Assembly: GCA_003971905.1 (NCBI GenBank)
Contig: RSEE01000017.1
Location: forward strand, 620,001-684,000
DNA from: Moniliella sp. 'wahieum'
Taxonomy: Eukaryota; Basidiomycota; Moniliellomycetes; Moniliellales; Moniliellaceae
Direction of reading: 5' to 3'
DNA: 64,000 nucleotides
Positions 46,983 to 58,040 of the stretch are shown here, piece after piece (position 1 is the stretch's first letter; each line of letters opens with the position of its first letter). The translations under genes and the position numbers were made by a program. The notes below the pieces were generated by a model. That model had not been told where the DNA came from and did not search any database. It saw only the letters and a program-made list of their open reading frames with translations.

Positions 46983-47727
46983 GCTGCACTGCACTCTCCT
47001 GCCCTCGGACCCTGCGCGTGCGCCGTTTGAACAGTGAACGTTGAACACATTGAACATTGAACGTGGGCGTCATGCCCTGGTCGGTCTGGGGAAAAAAATT
47101 TGCGAGGTGTGCTGTGTGTCCTCCCTCCTGCCACTGGAGTCTGGTGTGCCTCAACCAGATTCCTCACTGTACCCGTCTGTGTCGTCGCCTGCCCAAACGG
47201 GTCGCCACGGACCCGGCCCCTCCCTTTGCTAGGGAAACTCAGCAGGGCCCCCTCTTCCGCCACCACACCCTCAGTGTCTCCAGTACCTGAAAACTTGTTG
47301 CGAGCGGCTGGCTTGTTGCCCAGCATGAGCAGTGCTGGTACGATCCGTGCTGGTATGGCCCGCGCGTGATGGTATGACCAGTGCTGGCATGACCGTCATG
47401 CATCTTTAGGTGGGGCGCAACAGGCACAGCAGGACACAGCACGCGGTTCGCTACCTTGCGTATCGTTCGCCTTGCTCTCCCATATATTACTTGTCCCCCT
47501 CGTATTATTGCCGTGGCGTCTAGCCCAGCTGGTCCTAGTAGCCCCTGGTATTCAAATAGCTCCTGAGCGCTGAGTGCTGGCGTTTGGGCCGTGGGTTTGA
47601 GAGTGGGGCCAGAAGTTTACACTTCAATTGAAGATTGAAGGTATTTCTCCTACAATATAATGCAGTTATTTTGATGCATTTTGACGACTCGAGACAAAGT
47701 TGACCATGTATGGTCCAAGTGTGGAAC

Positions 47728-47741
47728 TTCAAGCTTCAAGC
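47728..47741 (+). repeat. Heptamer repeat (TTCAAGC)2
   Basis: Two perfect 7-mers followed by the decayed unit TTCGGGC. Confidence 0.85.
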
Positions 47742-48526
47742 TTCGGGCGTCTAAGAACTCGCTCTAAATCCAAGTGCGCCACACATACAGGAGAGGAGTA
47801 CATCAGGCCCCAGGGGCATTTTCTGTTGTGCAGTGTGATATCACAGATGAATCCGTGCGGAGAGGTATCTACCCGTCCAGAACGTTTCCAGCTTCAAGCT
47901 TTAGTCTGGCTACAGAGCAATCTGCACCGACACCAGCCTAGCGCTTACATGTCCCATGCGTGCCTGACAACGTACCCACACAATGAGCGTTGTTGGTCTC
48001 TGTAGGTACACGTCTCTCGCGTCGCGGCAGCAAATATTTTTTCAGAAAAATGACGGAGGCGCAACGTCCAAGCTTCAAGCTTCAAAAGTGGGTGCAGGTG
48101 CGAATATTGAATGGAACGTCATTTCCAGAATGCAGAGTGCAACAGGACAGGACGCACAGAGGGAGGAAACAATCACGATCAATCATGAGCAGGAAGCAGG
48201 GCAGAGTAAGGTCCAAAAAGAGAGACAGGAAGAGGAAGAGCAAAAGGGAAAGGGAAAGGGAAAAAGGAAAACAATGCAAAACGCAAAACGCAAAACAGAA
48301 ACGGTGGTGGATGGTGGGGAGCTAGACGCTCCATGCCTCTGGAAACCCAGACCATGAAGAAAACGATACACGGTGCGGAATGAAGGGGGAGAGGAGGATA
48401 GGGGAAAGATAGAAAGATGGAAGGGGGAGAGGAAGGGCGACAGAGCGTTTTCAACCGCGACACGTTTCGTGCAAGAGAGAAGAGAAAAAACAAAACAGAG
48501 AGTAGGCGGCATTCCCGGTCCTGGCT

Positions 48527-49185
48527 TTACAGCAGGGCAGCCGCAGCCACACCCACTACACCAGCCACGGCTGCCGAGGCAACACGGACCGAGGAAGCAG
48601 GCGACTTGGAAGAAGAGGCAGAAGCAGGGGGGCGCTACCTGCCTTGGAAGAAGCGGGAGCACTGCCTGCGGAGGAGGCAGTCGTACCGCCAGCCGCTGCG
48701 GACGAAGGGGAAGAACCAGTGCTTCCCGAGTCCTTGCCACCGGAAGATCCGGCACCGCTGCCCGAGCCGCCAATCACGTTGCCCGTACGCCGACTGGCCA
48801 AGAGAACCAGTCGAGTCAGTCACGTCAAACTGAAGCGCCTTACCGCTCACACTAGAGGGAGGGGTGAAGGTGTAGGGCGAGGTGGCCTGGGTCACCGTCT
48901 TGACCACACCCGTCTGCTGACCGTTGGCAAAGGTGTTGACGACCAGGGTGAAGGGCGCCGATCCGCCAGACCAGGTGATCTGCATGGGCACACCACTGAT
49001 GATCGTCGTGGTGGGGGTAACCCTGGTGGAGAGAGAAAGAGGGGGGGAGGTTAGCGTCGGCTGGTCTGCGCAACAGTGTCAGGGGCTGAGGGGGTACGCA
49101 CACGGAGGGGCCAGCCAAGACGGCGGCAGCAGCGGCAAGAAGGACAGTGAGATGGAGAGCTGAGATGGCGAGTGAAAAGAGTGGT
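48527..49185 (-). CDS. GPI-anchored Ser-rich cell-surface protein (Kre9/Knh-type N-domain)
   Basis: Secreted protein with a hydrophobic signal (LFSLAISALHLTVLLAAAAA, near 49185-49120). A 79-nt intron (49023-49101) follows. Next comes an Ig-like module with PMQITWSGGSAPFTLVV and PYTFTPPSSVSGKALQFDV, resembling the domain found in many fungal Kre9/Knh-type and other Ser/Thr-rich GPI wall proteins. A Ser/Gly/Ala-rich stalk comes next, and a C-terminal hydrophobic tail VASAAVAGVVGVAAAALL follows, as required for GPI attachment, with the stop at 48527. No ATG precedes the signal sequence in frame; the start codon is either in an unseen exon or lost to a sequence error, so the 5' limit is approximate. 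Two one-base losses shift the frame near 48780 and 48640. Confidence 0.77.
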
Positions 49186-52100
49186 GGGGAGAGAGCAAAG
49201 GAGCGGGGTGGGCAAGCAAGTGGATGTGGTGGTAGGGTGGAGGGTAAGGGGAGAAAGAAGCGGGGGTGGGGCGGCAGGGCGGCAGGGCTTATATACAAGC
49301 AGCAGCAGTGCTGGGCGGATGGGCTGGGATGTGCATGATGAGAGGGTGTGGATGGGAGGCAGGGGGCGCAGAGGGCGCGAGCACAGAGCGAGTCGCTCCA
49401 TGGGACCAGGCGGGTGGGAGGGGTGGGTGGGTGATGTGCGGTGGGTGGGCAGGCAGGGGGGCAGAGGGTGGCGCAGGCCGGGTGGGTTTAGCGTTGGAGC
49501 GCTGCGGGGGCTGGCTGGGGGGCGCGAATTGCCTGGGCTCGTGCGGGTGCGCGGAATGCCAGGGCCACCCCTCCGTCGCCCCGCACAGACGGGCAGTGCA
49601 CCGCGCATCACCCATGCCTGCCGGTGAACATTGAAATTACTTGCTTGGCGGGTGCATAGCATAGCGGTGCTGCCCTGGCGCAGGGCGCGAGCGACGCGTC
49701 GGTGCAGCTGCCGGCTGGTGCTGCTCCAAGCACCTCAGCTGTGCCTGCTGCAGCCACGACTGTCTCGTACAGTGTGCGCCACCACACACCCGTCCTGCTG
49801 CCCCAGGCTCTGCACCGCTGCTGCCCCCCTGCAAGCTACAGTGGCGAACTGCGCGCCTGCGTGGCGGCCACCCGCGGGCAGGAGCACTGCAGCACTGTTA
49901 GTACTGCGTATTGGCTCGCCATGTCGGAGCTCTGCGTGGGGGCCCGCATGCTCCAGCAGGCGCTCCTGCGCTCGGGCGCAGCGCTCAGGCTGAGCCTCAG
50001 CAGCCGGCCAGCGCTGCCCGCCCACACAAACGCAGCCCACCAGGCACCTGCTCTGTCTTTCGCTCGCATCCAGCACCAGGCGCAGCTGGCCAGAGTCATC
50101 GATCATCGCTGACCACCAATCGTGTCGATCCGTGTGGAGCAGGCAGTGGGCCAGTGGACGCGGGCCCTTAGCCTCAGGGCCTCACCTAAAACTGCTTGCG
50201 GGCCGATTTAACGTTTGACGCTTAAACGTTTTTTAACAGGCAGCTCCACCCACCTTCCACGTTCCTCCATCCCCCCGTCTCCGCCGCCCATTGGACGTTG
50301 GCTTGCCTCTTGGCGATCTTTCGCGCACACAGCACCAGTGTGGTCTCCACCTCGCTCTGGGCTTTGGTGTTGCTCGGACCTGCCACACGCTCGCACCGCT
50401 CTTTCCCTCCACCGCTGCTGTAGTGCCTGTAGTTGCCACACATGCGATGGAGGAAAGGAATGGCATCATCGTTATAATCGGCTCATCCATCCATCGCTCA
50501 TCGATCATCCTCATCCGGCGTGTGCTCGTGACAGCCCAATAGGAAACCAGTCGAGTCGCCCGTAGCTTAAGACCCTCTGTGGCGCCCGCTATTCGCTTCC
50601 AAATCGACTCGCATGGATACGAATGAACTAGAGCGCTCAAACTATATCTTGTCGGGGGTCTTTTATTTTGGTGGCATAGCATGCGTCCGTCGTTATATGA
50701 CCAAAGGGAAAAGCATGGCTCGTGAGTGCCTCTACTGTGGTACTTGGCAATGTTTGCCGCATGTCGCTTGCTTCGTGGCAGCTTCTTCTTCCACCGTTCC
50801 ACAGGTGTGCGTGTACCTCTTGTACCACCTGCCGATGCACAAACCATCATGACGGCTTCCTTTGTGCCCGAATCTCTTCTCTCAAAAGGTGTGGTCCACT
50901 CCATCCCCCATCCTCTGAATGCTCTTGGTCCCATCACTCGGTGTAATCAATACGCCCGGCCGTCTTCTTCTCACTCCGCTGGTCCTCTTCTTTCACGGTC
51001 GGCTCGTTGTGAGAGTGCGGGTGCCCCGGATGGAGCCCACGAGCTTGATCGCGGCTCCCGTAAAAGCTCTCATGCACCTCGCTAAAACTTGGACTAGGTG
51101 CGTGTTCAAACCAAGAGGAGCTCAGACGAAGCCATCAGATCATACAGTTGCTACCTCCTTATTCATCCCGTTTTTGGACATGGGTAGACTGCTTGACTTG
51201 GCTGTTGCCAGGGCGAAGCGGGACGGTCTCTCCTGAAAACCCGGCTTCATCAGGGAGAGAGCTGTTGGGGCGGCATACGCTATACACGGATCCCAGAGCC
51301 GATTCCACAGGCCAAGAGAGTTCATAGCCATCATGGTTGCCGACCTTGGCAAGACCCACAGCATTGGATTAGGATCGAAAGGGGATACTGGTTAGGTCGC
51401 GAGCAGCATCGCAAGTTCCCTTTTGTCCCCGGGAAGAGCCCAAGGGCCTGATGGAGTGTCTTTTTCTCGTGTAGGGCGAATGGATTCAATCTCCCAGTAG
51501 ATCTGGCTGGGCAAGGTGCAGTAGATATTTAATCCCTACTTCATATGCACAGCGGCTCCTATCAATATCAAGGCCTGATGGATTGCATTAGTGGCTGAGT
51601 ACCCTTGGTCAGTTACGGTCAGTATAGTTGGTGCTGAAGAGAAAGGTGGTTCTGTGCTTCTCATTCGAGTCTCGTCTCTGTTCTGACCCATGATGATCGA
51701 TGATCGAAGAGATGATCTGCCTGAATTATGCATTCGCTCCGCTTTCAGATCTCATCGATTATCCCCGGGGGCGCTCTCTCTGTCACGTGGTACTGTTGGC
51801 TGCATTATAAAGACCCTGCCCTTTGCATAGCTTCCTGTGTCCTCGGAGCCACCGCCGCTCTGATTGAGTTCACCGTTCTCGTGAACATTCTTCAAGTTAA
51901 CCACATTCAACAACGTACTCTCAGATCTCAACATTCAATACCGTTCACGTTGACCTCTTTCAATCGCCTTTTCCCGGTGTGCGCGGCATCTGCGTCCCAT
52001 ACCATCTCAGCGTGGTGCTAGTGACGCTGTGTGTGACAATGGGGTGCGGCGGCGGCGACATGGATGAAAAGGCGTACTATATATTGTTTTACGTAGACGC

Positions 52101-52490
52101 GCGATCTGATCGGTCGTGGCAGGAGCAGGTAGGAGAGGGTATTGGCGTTGGCCCAGCGCGCGGCGCGGCGAGGCAGGGCGAGGCACAGTGGAGCATAGAG
52201 GCGCAGGGACAGTGTGTGCGGCGCAAGCGGCTGGTGGGTTGCCATGTGCCCGCGGACACTGCCCGTCCACGCATAGGAACCTGGGCTGCCTCGCGCCGCA
52301 CCCGCACCCGCAACCGAGCCCAACCTATCGCTCGCACCCGGCCAGTGTTGCTGGCTGCTGGATTCAATATTCATACTCACTAGCTACTCACTAGCTTTCA
52401 CTGGGTCCCTTGCGCGTGCTCGGGGCAACGCTGCTGCTGCCTCCTTTCTCGTCTCGTCCCCGTCTCTCCCCCCCACCACCACAGTCGACC
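49186..52490. other. Intergenic, 3.3 kb, between divergent genes
   Basis: Two GC-rich blocks (49660-50160 and 52130-52340), TTTAACG/TTTGACG words near 50206-50238, ATCGATC words near 50095, 50485 and 51691, and CACTAGCT pairs near 52376-52396. Short plus frames at 50726-51236 have no domain. No gene is supported. Confidence 0.5.
49288..49295 (-). promoter_or_regulatory. TATA-like box of the GPI-protein gene
   Basis: On the minus strand TATATAAG lies about 100 bp upstream of the signal-peptide coding sequence, inside CCA-rich DNA. Confidence 0.5.
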
Positions 52491-55362
52491 ATGGCCATTG
52501 GCGAAACCATTCGCCGCCGCACCCTCTCCCGCCCCGCCGCCGTCACGAGCGAGAAGGATGGGCCGGCGCCGTTGGCCTTCCCTACGCCCAAGCTGGACGA
52601 CCGTGGCTCCACGCCCTCTCTTGCCGCGGGAACCGAGACTGGTAGTGGCCCTACCGGCCGCTTCCGTGCACGCTTGCAGCGTTTCAACTCGATGGTTTCC
52701 CATCCGTCTCACTTGCGCACCGGAAGCCTTGCCACCGCTCTCTCGCTACGCCCGACGCGCCCATGCAAAAGTCCGCCAGCGCAGAGACCGAAGCAACCAA
52801 GACAGAGCCCTCGCCCATCTCGGCCCCTGGCGTGCCCAACCGCAGCTCTTCCCTGCGCCATGGTACTGACGGCGTTCCTGCGCTCAAGCCGGTGGGTTCG
52901 AACCCATCCAAAACGGGACCGAACCAAGCTAGTCACCCACCGCCAGTCTCCCGCACCCGTCGCATCTCCCTGGCTGTAGGTGCAGCCATGCGTTCCGCTA
53001 CGATTCACCGTCCCGCCACCAATAAGGGTGGGAACACTGTGCCGTCCAAAGAGAGCGATAAAGAGAATGCAGACGTGACCAAGGAACGCAAACTTGTAGC
53101 CAAGAAACCTGCGCCCCCCCGTTCCCGGTTGCCTCAGAGCACGAGCAGGCGTCAGCGATTCCCTCGAATGCGATCGCCCCAGACCAAGGCCCGCTCGCTT
53201 TCCCCTCGGTCGAAGAGGCGAAGAGCGAACCAGCTCAAAAGCTCCAGCCGGTTCCTCGCCCGGTCAAAGAGGACGCCCCCAAGGAAGTTAAGGAGGTGCC
53301 TTCGGCGGAGGTCAAGGAGGTGGCCCCTGACCAGACTAACGAGGTGACCCCTGAGGCGGCCAAAGGGGAGGCTGGTGAGGATGCCAAAGAGGCGTCAAAG
53401 GCTGAGACCACCGCTTTAGTGGATGAGCCTACGGAGATGGAGTCCACTCAAGTCCAATCGGCGGTGGCGAAGGAATCGGATGTACCTGCGGCTGCAGTGA
53501 CCGAGGATGCCGCCGACGTAAGCAAGGAAGCTGAGGCTGAGAGCGTGGCCAACTCGGCGAACGGATTGGTTGGTGCTGCAGGCCGCTCCAAGCGGCAAAG
53601 CATGGTATCTGTCACACGTGCTCCACGCCACAGCTTGCTGGGCCCCAAGCCCGCTGATGTGGATTCTGCGGCAACCAGTACATCGGCTCTGCCCAGTGTC
53701 GCCATTGCAGCCCACGATGATGTGGGGGTGAGTTCACTGCCGCCCCTGCTGCCGGCGCGGTGGCCTCGGCGACAGCTGTAGTGGCCCGGGAGAAACGCCG
53801 TTCTCGCTTGTCGAGTCTGGCTTCCTCGGATGTGTTGTACGCCACCCCCAAGTCCTCCATTTCCTCCCCTATTCTCTCGTTGCCGGACCAACCTAAAGAA
53901 TCGCCGACGGCTGTGGTGACGGCCAGTGCCGAGACAGCGTTCCCGTTACGGAGGAGCCCGCTACGATCGCCACCAAGGCCCTCCTGAGACCCCTGCTGAG
54001 ACGGCTGAAGCGGTGGGAGAGCCTGCGGCAACGGCTACCGAGGTTGCTGCGCCTGCGGAACCGGTGGCGCAAGGAAAGGCTGTCGATGTCGATCCACCCA
54101 CGCCAGTCTCGCGCCCCGCGAGCACTGTATCCTCCACGCCCAAGGTGGCTGGAAAGCACAAGAAACACCCGTCTCGCTTCTCTTTCTTCCACTGGGGTCG
54201 CACGGCTGAGAAAGAAACGGGCGAGGTGCAGGTGGGAACCAAGACGATTTTGTATGCGCTGCATGGAAGTGCGCAGACAGCCAAGAAACCAGTGCTGCAT
54301 GTGGGTGGCGTCGATGGCTCGGCTGACCTGGATACGCTCCCCGCCCCGCTCCAGGCGGTCTTGGACGCCGAGCACCTCGAGCACCAAGTACTTTTGGTCT
54401 CTGTTTCTTCGGGCGTGCTGGAACCTGCGGACCTGGAGGCCGTACGCACTCACCTCGACTTGCCCGGGTTCAGTCTTCTGAGCGCCTCGGGGCGGGGCGC
54501 GGCCGTGGTGGCGGCATATGCCGCGTCCAACCCGCAGGTAGTGGGAGGACTGGTGGTGTCGGATGTCGACCTGGGTCAGCCGGGACCGAATGAGTTGCAG
54601 GCACTGTCTCTCCTTGCGCCGGACGCATGGAGCGCGCTCAAGGTGGCCCTTGGTCAGCCTGCTACCACGGGCCCCATCACTCTTGCCGATACCAAACCGT
54701 ACTGGACTCGGCTGCCAAAACGTTTGCCACGGCCTCGGATGAGAAGGCGGACGAGGGCTCGGTAGCCTCGCTCGCCAACGCAGTCTCGGCGTGGCACGGC
54801 TTCTTCAGGCCCAGGGACGCACAACCGGCTCAGACAAGGTACTGTCCTCCCTCCTCTCCCTTCCTTCATTAATCATTGTACTGGAAGAACCAACTAACTC
54901 GATGGCCAGGCTCTCGCCTCAGCGACGCGCACCTCCTCCCTCCTAGCTCAAGACAGTGCGGTTGTCTTGCCGGCCAGTGTGCCTATCACAGCAGTGCAAG
55001 CGCGGTACGACATGGTCTGCACCCCGCTTACGCTTGCCTCGTCCTCGGCCAAGGTGGTGCTGGTCCAGTCCCTTCGTGGCTCCAAGGCAGTCAACAAGGC
55101 GTTCACCAGTACCTTGTTGGAGGTTCTGGCTACCCCTGAACCTACTCCTGCTCAGTCTGCCATTTCGGTCGAGGCCGCTGCCGAGCCTTCCGCTCCTTCC
55201 AAGGCTCCAGCTCCTGTCAACTCTTCCGCTCCTACCCGCCGACCTCCTACCGCCGACGCTGCTACTGCGGCTACCCCCGCTGAAGTGACCACTGAGGCGC
55301 ATGTGGCGCAGCCGGCGGAAGCTACAACGACTGAGGCAACTGAACCAGTGGTGGTTTCATAA
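52491..55362 (+). CDS. Large Ala/Pro/Glu-rich protein with alpha/beta-hydrolase-like C-domain
   Basis: Not a family I can name. The ATG at 52491 (MAIGETIRRRTLSRP) begins a disordered region rich in Ser, Pro, Glu and Ala with basic patches (to about 54150). It includes phosphorylation-like RRRTLSRP and RTRRISLAV sites. From about 54230 a compact domain follows: ILYALHGSAQTAKKPVLHV, VLLVSVSSGVLEP, LLSASGRGAAVVAAYAAS (a G-x-S-x-G-like elbow written SASGRG), VVGGLVVSDVDL, and after a short intron near 54839-54909 VPITAVQARYDMVCTP. Order and spacing suggest an alpha/beta-hydrolase fold, but the nucleophile elbow is not canonical, so it may be non-catalytic. An Ala/Pro/Thr tail ends at 55362. Four or more one-base losses shift the frame. 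Confidence 0.75.
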
Positions 55363-56566
55363 AATCTGTCCTCATCCTGTCTTTAAGTTTCTCGCCTTTT
55401 TTTTTTCGGCACCTTACTTCCTGTTCCTGCCCATCTTCTTATGATGGATGGCAGTTGATCCGTTTTCTGTGCATAATACCCTGTTAATCGTTCGATACCG
55501 TATGGGGGCGTCCATCATGTCCCCTTGCCTCCCCCCCCTACCCCTCCTAACCCCCCTTTTCCACCTTTCCACCTTCCCCCCACCTATCCCCCCCCCGTTC
55601 GCTATACTTTGTCCTGACGACATGCCATCGGCGCCGGCCATTTTTTTCTCTTTTGGGCCGAATGTCCCCCGTTTCCAGCTTTGGTCCGTTCAAGACCATC
55701 GTGCTTTTCAATGTGACGATCTCTCTCTTATTACCGTTATATTTCACCTTGGTGTGCGGGGCCGGTTCTGGATACTCGATACTCCCTCATCCAAGTCACA
55801 GTGTGTTGTGACGTGAAGGAAAGTCCCGCGGGCGGGACGTACTACTATATATCTCCTTGCTGATAACGGGTCAGCCCAGGAAGAGCTAGGCGATTCTTCC
55901 CTTGCTCCTTCCCCGTTCTCTCAGATCTCAGTTCTCAGACCTCATATGTCATCGATGCCATCGTCCATCGCTCATCGAACTCCCATCTCTCGATGAACTT
56001 GCCTAGCAGCTGGACCGACCAGCGGTACTCCATCGAAGTAGCAGCAGGGCAGCTTCATCATCCTGGCTATTTAGGTGCCGTGTCTGATGCTCCTACTGTG
56101 GCCATCGCATAGCAACGGCGCCGATGACGTCACAAGGGGTGGCTCCCAACCAAGGGACCGCCTGGGACGGCGGGTTGAACGTTGAAAGTTGAAACCTGTG
56201 ATGTGAAGCACGTGGAGGCGAGGAAGCGCGGCAAGAGCCAGGCAGAATTGATCGCGTAATCAGACGTCTGTGCACGGGGGCCCGCAGCGGGAGGCACAGC
56301 GGCAGTGTGCGAGGCGTGTCTGAGAAACAGCGTTTCGGGCCAGCGCTGCCCAAAGCGTCGGCGCACCTGCTATGTCCGGTCCGGCCGGCACCGAGGCCGG
56401 ATGGCGAGTATATAACCCACTTGCCCCCCGACCGCCACCCCTTCGGTCCCTGCTGGCAAGTACATGGCTCTGGCGCGTCTGTGCACTCCCCACCTCCTTC
56501 GTTACTCTTCCTCCCACCGCCACACCCCTGCTTCGCCCCCTTCCCATCCGTACCTTTTGCTTCAGC
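55363..56566. other. Intergenic, 1.2 kb
   Basis: C-rich 3' flank, CAGATCTCAGTTCTCAG words at 55921-55938, ATCGATG words near 55952, and GTTGAACGTTGAAAGTTGA words at 56174-56192. A GC-rich block and a TATA-like box precede the Ecm4 gene. Confidence 0.55.
56409..56415 (+). promoter_or_regulatory. TATA-like box of the Ecm4-type gene
   Basis: TATATAA lies about 150 bp upstream of the ATG at 56567. Confidence 0.5.
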
Positions 56567-57649
56567 ATGGCCGCTCAAACCACTGCCGACGACGCCCACA
56601 AGGACGGCTCGACGCGCTGGGCCAGCGGTGACGGCCGCTTCCGTCGCCAAACCTCGACTTTCCGAGACGAAATCAAAAAGGGTGGGCCGTTTGAGCCGGA
56701 GCTGAACCGGTACTTTTTGATTGTGGCCTATGCCTGCCCTTGGGCCCATCGCACCCTCATCGCTCGCCAGCTCAAGGGCATTGACAAGGTTGAAGGTCTG
56801 CTTCCTGTGTTTGTGGTCAACTCGATGCTGGGTACGTCGCTCCCCCTCCCCCCCACACGTACGCCCCATAATGATGAGGAGCTTGGGTCTGACTCGGTGC
56901 TTCCTTCCCCCCAGCCGACCAGGGCTGGACGTTCAAGTCCATCAAGGGCCTAGAGGCCTTTGATGTTCAGGGCACGGGCCTGATCCCCGGCCACGAGGAC
57001 AAGTGGCGCATCCGGGATTTCTACAATGCGGCTGAGCCCGGGTACAGTTTGCGGTGCACGGTGCCTGTGCTATGGACAACAAGTTGCAGACGATTGTCAA
57101 CAACGAGTCGTCCGAGATCATCCGAATTTTCAACACTGCGTTTGATGAGTTTTTGCCCAAGGAGCAACAAGGCGTGACCTACTTCCCCAAGGACCTGCAG
57201 CCCGAGATTGAGGAGTTCCATTCGTGGGTGTACCCAACATCAACAATGGTGTCTACCGCTCGGGCTTTGCCACGACGCAAGAGGCATACAACGAGGCGGT
57301 GGTGCCGCTGTTTGAGGCGCTGGACCGGGCGGAGAAGTTGCTCGGCGATGGCCGGACGTATGTGTTTGGTGACCGCCTGACTGAAGCGGACATCCGGCTG
57401 TACACGACCATCGTTCGTTTTGACCCTGTCTACGTGGGCCACTTTAAGTGCAACCTGCGCACCATCCGTTCGGGCTACCCGGCGATCCACAAGTGGTTGC
57501 GCAACCTATACTGGAACCATGCTGCGTTCAAAGACACGACGCACATGGACTCGATCAAGGCGCACTACTACTCGTCCCACACGGCCATCAACCCGCTGCG
57601 CATTGTGCCGATGGGCCCGTTGCCCGCGGTGCTTCCCCTGTCGGAGTAG
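56567..57649 (+). CDS. ECM4: Ecm4/Gto-type glutathione S-transferase (glutathionyl-hydroquinone reductase)
   Basis: Cytosolic Xi/omega-like GST that reduces glutathionyl-hydroquinones via a catalytic Cys. The start at 56567 is MAAQTTADD. The N-terminal part has [14 protein letters not shown] and the active-site motif YACPWAHR. An 83-nt intron (56832-56914) lies within MLG|ADQGW. Next come [36 protein letters not shown], the C-terminal GST domain with [19 protein letters not shown], and [19 protein letters not shown]. The end is LPAVLPLSE at 57649, about the usual 320-residue length. One-base losses near 57047 and 57231 shift the frame; all motifs are present. Confidence 0.95.
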
Positions 57650-58040
57650 ATGCGAGCACGCGAAGGGTTGCAAAGCCCTACTCTTGGTCTGTATATAGAA
57701 CGGCAATCCATCACTGGGGGTATCCAGCCATCGATCTATATCCTAGTCAATCGAGTCATCGATCTCATCCCCCCATCCATCTGAGAAACGTGAACGGGTG
57801 AACATTGAATGTTTGCCTACCGCACGTCGATGAATTTCAATTTCAGATCACCCGTGACGGCCGTGGTTGGGTACGTGGGGAGTGTGTGATAGATAACAGC
57901 CGCTGAGCATCGCCTGCGCCGTCGCTTAATAGTCCTGGGGGCCAGCCCGTTGGGGTGGGTGGGCGTACTGATAACCGCACGCGCCACCACGCACCGCCAT
58001 CACCATCACCACCACCACCTCCTCCTCCGTCCTCTCGCCT
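57650..58040. other. Short intergenic spacer
   Basis: 390 bp between tandem genes. GTGAACGGGTGAACATTGAA words lie near 57790 and a CACCAT/CACCAC triplet run just before the next start. No gene is seen. Confidence 0.6.

Larger units (their letters stand above)
46423..48526. other. Intergenic, 2.1 kb
   Basis: Contains a GC-rich block (46570-46960), a 24-bp palindrome (46959-46982), GTGAACGTTGAAC words at 47028-47064, (TTCAAGC)2 at 47728-47741 and AAGCTTC units near 48068. A purine-rich stretch at 48230-48480 makes Lys/Glu-rich frames. No gene is seen. Confidence 0.55.
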
